This document shows positions 34,497-37,186 of a stretch of DNA of 37,186 bases, one piece after another. Position 1 is the stretch's first letter, and every line of letters begins with the position of its first letter. The notes beneath the pieces were generated by a model that worked only from the letters and a program-made list of their open reading frames with translations, made no database searches and was not told the origin of the DNA. Both the position numbers and the translations under genes were made by a program. Source of the stretch: an uncultured Planctomycetia bacterium (GTDB taxonomy: Bacteria > Planctomycetota > UBA1135 > GCA-002686595); the NCBI GenBank assembly GCA_938003765.1, contig CALKYE010000187.1, forward strand, positions 1-37,186. The letters are read 5' to 3'.

Positions 34497-35735
34497 ATGC
34501 GACTCCGACCGTCCCTCCTCGCACTCATCGTCATGACCGCCCCGGCCGCGTCCGCGCAGCTCGTGCTGAGCGACGCGAACAGCGCGTGGTGGTCGGTCGG
34601 GTTCCTCGATCTCTCCACGTCGAGCGTGACGTCGTACACGACTCCCCTCGGTCAGTTCCTGCGACTGAGCGCCGCCGACAACGCGGGCGGGACGATGTTC
34701 TTCGTGGGCTACAACGGCTCGCAGTCCGCGCTCTACTCGTGGCCGTTCGGCGCAACGGGGGCGAGTCTGGTCGGCAACCTCGTCCTCGACGGTTCGCCGG
34801 TGTCGGCCAGCGCGCAGCTCTACGACATGGCGTTCGTCGGCGGGCAGCTCTACCTGTCGAAACGAACCTCGGGCTTCAGCACCGCCGTGATCTACGCCGT
34901 CAACCCGGCGACCGCGGTCGGCGCGACGTGGCATCACACGAGCAACCTCGACCCGCGCGGACTGGCCTACGACGCCGCGGGCGACCGCTTCATCGTTTCG
35001 AACAGCGGAACGTGCGATTTGCCGCCGTGCAGCACGGCGCCGATCGGGATCTACGCCATCGACCGTTCGACGAAGGCCCACGCGTTCCTCGCGGCGCAGC
35101 CGCCCGCAGGCAAGACCGAGGTGATGACCATCGGCGCGGGAACGCTGTGGGCTCTCGGCGGCTCGACGACAGTCATCGCCAATCTCGACTCGGGCTCGCT
35201 GAGCTGGGATACGACGCCGCCGACGCTGCCGCCGCCCGCCACGTTCTTCTTCTTCGCGCCGGGCCTCACCTGGGCGCCGAACTTCCTCTCGGCGTGCGCG
35301 GGAACCGTCTACTGCACCGCTGGAACGAGTTCGATCGGCTGCGTGCCGTCGATCTGCGCCAGCGGAGTTGCAAGCGCCTCGAGCCCGTCCGGCTTCACGA
35401 TCAGCGTGAGTGCGTTGGACGGCCAGCGCTCGGGCCTGCTCATGTACGGCATCAACGGTCCGATCGCCTCGCCGTGGGCCGCGGGCAGCACGAGCTTCCG
35501 CTGCGTCGCGACCCCCGTGCAACGCATGGGCGCGCAGAACTCCGGCGGCACGTTCGGCGCCTGCGACGGAGTGATGAGCGAGGACTGGAACGCCTACGTG
35601 TCCTCGAACGCCGGCGCGCTCGGCCAACCGTTCTCGGGCGGCGAGACCGGCTGGGCGCAGGGCTGGCACCGCGATCCGGCGGCGCCGAAGTCGAGCGGAC
35701 TCACGAACGGCATCGAGTTCCAAGTGACGCCGTAA
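34497..35735 (+). CDS. Secreted propeller-like protein with C-terminal four-Cys module (paralogue 2 of 3)
   Basis: A 412-aa exported protein closely related to its upstream neighbour. Signal peptide residues 1-20 (PAASAQ). Beta-repeat body (about 21-265: LYDMAFVGGQLYLSK, PRGLAYDAAGDRFIVSNSG, GIYAIDRSTK) and cysteine module (about 272-412) with Cys273, Cys282, Cys287, Cys336 and Cys356, GLLMYGINGP, QGWHRDPAAPK (His replacing the usual Tyr) and LTNGIEF. ATG at 34497 is preceded by CTTCCCC and no Shine-Dalgarno. The frame is open for another 1.7 kb upstream, but that part runs through paralogue 1 out of frame and is not coding. Function unknown; surface or matrix protein inferred. Confidence 0.85.
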   Translation: MRLRPSLLALIVMTAPAASAQLVLSDANSAWWSVGFLDLSTSSVTSYTTPLGQFLRLSAADNAGGTMFFVGYNGSQSALYSWPFGATGASLVGNLVLDGSPVSASAQLYDMAFVGGQLYLSKRTSGFSTAVIYAVNPATAVGATWHHTSNLDPRGLAYDAAGDRFIVSNSGTCDLPPCSTAPIGIYAIDRSTKAHAFLAAQPPAGKTEVMTIGAGTLWALGGSTTVIANLDSGSLSWDTTPPTLPPPATFFFFAPGLTWAPNFLSACAGTVYCTAGTSSIGCVPSICASGVASASSPSGFTISVSALDGQRSGLLMYGINGPIASPWAAGSTSFRCVATPVQRMGAQNSGGTFGACDGVMSEDWNAYVSSNAGALGQPFSGGETGWAQGWHRDPAAPKSSGLTNGIEFQVTP

Positions 35736-35803
35736 CGACGTCCGCAGCCAACGCCGCCACGTGAAGCGTGAGCGGCGCGAGCACATGGCCCGTGGAGAGG
35801 AGC

Positions 35804-35838
35804 GCGGCCCGGTCGGTCTTCGCGATCGGCCGGGCCGC
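35804..35838 (+). terminator. Terminator hairpin between paralogues 2 and 3
   Basis: A 15-bp stem (35804-35818 with 35824-35838, two G-T pairs) closes on a TTCGC loop, 68 bp after the stop of paralogue 2. It is the strongest hairpin in the window by length. Confidence 0.65.
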
Positions 35839-35974
35839 ACCTCGTGAACGAGCCCGCGCTCGGCGCGCCGCGGTCTGCGCGCGCGTGAGCCCGCCAGCGA
35901 CGCGTTCGCGTCTATCCGCGCGCAGCGTCGCGTCGACGGCGCCACCACCTTTCCCCCGTTTCGCGCTCGGTCCC

Positions 35975-37186
35975 ATGAAGCACTCCCTCCGCTGCCTCGC
36001 CCTCCTCGCCTGCCTGTCCTCGTCGTTGTCCGCTCAGTGGGCGCACGAGCGGCCGGGCAGCTTGTTCCCGATGCTCAACGACCGGCTCGACTTCACCGAC
36101 ACGGCGACGTCGACCACGACGACGCTGTCGGGCAGCTACAGCGTGGGCACGGTCTTCGGAGCGGCGTGCGACGTCGCGGGCGGCAAGCTGTACCTGCTGC
36201 GCAACCAAGGCAACGTCTTCGTCTCCCGCTGGAACTTCGGCTCGTCCGCGGAGACGCAGATCGGGAACTTCCCCATCGACGGGATGTTCTTGATCGGGAT
36301 CCAGAGCGCGGACGCGACCTTCGCGAACGGCCTGATCTACTTCACCGGCCGTCACCCGTCGGGTCCGGCCGACCGCCCCAATCGCGTCTACGTCGTGAAT
36401 CCGGCGACCATGACAGGCTCGACGTGGCTCCCCGAGCAAGCGAGCTACCTCAATCCCAAGGGCGTCGCGTTCGACGCCTCCGCGAATCGCTTTCTCGTCA
36501 CGCACTATCAGGATGCGCCGACGCCGGGACCGCTCGCGCCCGGCGTGTACGCCATCGACGCAACCACCAAGGCGGTGAGCTACTTCTCGCCGCTGCCTGC
36601 GAGTCCCGGCCTCTGGCTGAACTGCGAGATCGCGCTCGGCCGCTTGTGGGCGCTGAACGGAAGCGCAGCGGTCGGCGTCAGCCTGGCGAACCTGGCCGAC
36701 ACGGTTTCCGTTCCGCTCCCCGCACCCGCCGTCGGCGCGATCGCTTGGGCGCCCGGCCTGCTCGACACCTGCGCGGGCGCGTCGTACTGCACCGCGGGCA
36801 CGAGCACAGCCGGCTGCGTACCGACGATGTGCGCGAGCGGAGTCCCGAGCGCGTCGAGCCCGAGCGGCTTCACGCTGACCGTCGACGACCTCGACGGCCA
36901 GCGCTCCGGCCTGGTGCTGTACGGAGTCAGCGGTCCACTCGCCGCGCCGTGGTCCCCCACCAGCACCAGCTACCGCTGCGTGAACAACCCCGTGCAGCGC
37001 ATGGGCACGCAGAACTCGGGCGGCGCCGCCGGCACGTGCAGCGGCCAGTTCGTCGAGGACTGGAACGTCTACCGCGCGACGCATCCGGGCGCTCTCGGCC
37101 AGCCGTTCTCGGGCGGCGAGTCGGTGTGGTCGCAGGGCTGGTATCGCGATCCGGCCGCGTCGAAGTCGAGCGGTCTGTCGAACGGC
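35975..37186 (+). CDS. Secreted propeller-like protein with C-terminal four-Cys module (paralogue 3 of 3, 3' end outside window)
   Basis: 404 codons are visible, without a stop. Comparison with the other two suggests only a handful of residues are missing. Signal peptide residues 1-20 (SSSLSAQ), beta-repeat body (about 21-262: NPKGVAFDASANRFLVTHYQD, GVYAIDATTKAV, GRLWALNG) and cysteine module (from residue 271) with Cys272, Cys281, Cys286, Cys335 and Cys355, GLVLYGVSGP and QGWYRDPAASK. The body diverges most from the other two and has an extra loop (GRHPSGPADRPNR). ATG at 35975 is preceded by TCCC, again without a Shine-Dalgarno. Confidence 0.85.
   Translation, partial: MKHSLRCLALLACLSSSLSAQWAHERPGSLFPMLNDRLDFTDTATSTTTTLSGSYSVGTVFGAACDVAGGKLYLLRNQGNVFVSRWNFGSSAETQIGNFPIDGMFLIGIQSADATFANGLIYFTGRHPSGPADRPNRVYVVNPATMTGSTWLPEQASYLNPKGVAFDASANRFLVTHYQDAPTPGPLAPGVYAIDATTKAVSYFSPLPASPGLWLNCEIALGRLWALNGSAAVGVSLANLADTVSVPLPAPAVGAIAWAPGLLDTCAGASYCTAGTSTAGCVPTMCASGVPSASSPSGFTLTVDDLDGQRSGLVLYGVSGPLAAPWSPTSTSYRCVNNPVQRMGTQNSGGAAGTCSGQFVEDWNVYRATHPGALGQPFSGGESVWSQGWYRDPAASKSSGLSNG

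Larger units (their letters stand above)
33103..37186 (+). repeat. Tandem array of three paralogous secreted-protein genes
   Basis: Genes at 33103-34314, 34497-35735 and 35975-37186 share order, length and domain plan. Their 3' parts (33889-34311, 35310-35732 and 36785-37186) encode near-identical cysteine modules, with shared strings such as SASSPSG, PVQRMG and GALGQPF, while the 5' parts diverge more. This looks like local duplication with stronger conservation, or conversion, of the module-coding end. Confidence 0.8.

Noticed and set aside
34341..37084. Minus-strand frames under the paralogue array (34341-35948, 35912-37084)
   Set aside because: Similar-looking Arg/His-rich proteins under each paralogue arise because the plus-strand genes are related; no independent coding evidence.

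Overview
The window is about 37 kb of very GC-rich DNA (roughly 70% by eye) with tightly packed genes. Gene content suggests a Gram-negative Planctomycetota-like bacterium. The evidence is a complete early lipid A set with an LpxC-FabZ fusion, BamA, a Hanks-type kinase with a long extracytoplasmic part, an FHA-GAF-sigma54 activator, and several secreted proteins sharing a four-cysteine terminal module of a kind I associate with marine planctomycetes. The phylum is an inference. I see no tRNA, rRNA, CRISPR array, insertion sequence, phage or integration site.

Region 1 (1-14762, all minus strand) is housekeeping. In transcription order: glmU, prs and rplY (strong promoter at 14888-14915); then rpsF, rpsR, rplI, dnaB and bamA (candidate promoter at 11719-11746); then lpxD, lpxC-fabZ, lpxA, a Gfo/Idh/MocA oxidoreductase and ileS, cut by the window start (candidate promoter at 5882-5910). 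Together they make UDP-GlcNAc, PRPP, lipid A precursors, outer-membrane assembly machinery, ribosomal proteins and the replicative helicase. Many junctions are ATGA-type overlaps. The oxidoreductase next to lpxA hints at 3-amino (GlcN3N) lipid A, and IleRS carries the swapped GXHH signature.

Region 2 (14980-20782) is mixed: a small P-loop ATPase, a secreted SUMF1-domain protein, an acyl-CoA dehydrogenase, a membrane-anchored coiled-coil protein with a Gly/Phe tail, phosphatidylserine decarboxylase and a CMD-family protein.

Region 3 (20774-32726) holds signalling and envelope genes. These are a 1115-aa Ser/Thr kinase downstream of an exported gluzincin-like protein whose HEXXH motif reads HHWGH, a seven-repeat FG-GAP protein, a sigma54 activator followed by purK and purE, a CxxCxxCC protein and a small lipoprotein.

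Region 4 (33103 to the end) is a tandem array of three secreted paralogues, the last cut by the window end. Each has a signal peptide, a propeller-like body and the same C-terminal cysteine module. The module also occurs at the C-terminus of the FG-GAP protein and, unusually, at the N-terminus of the SUMF1 protein, giving five copies in 21 kb. I regard this module family as the most promising undescribed element here. Most other long open frames in the window are high-GC shadows and were left out.
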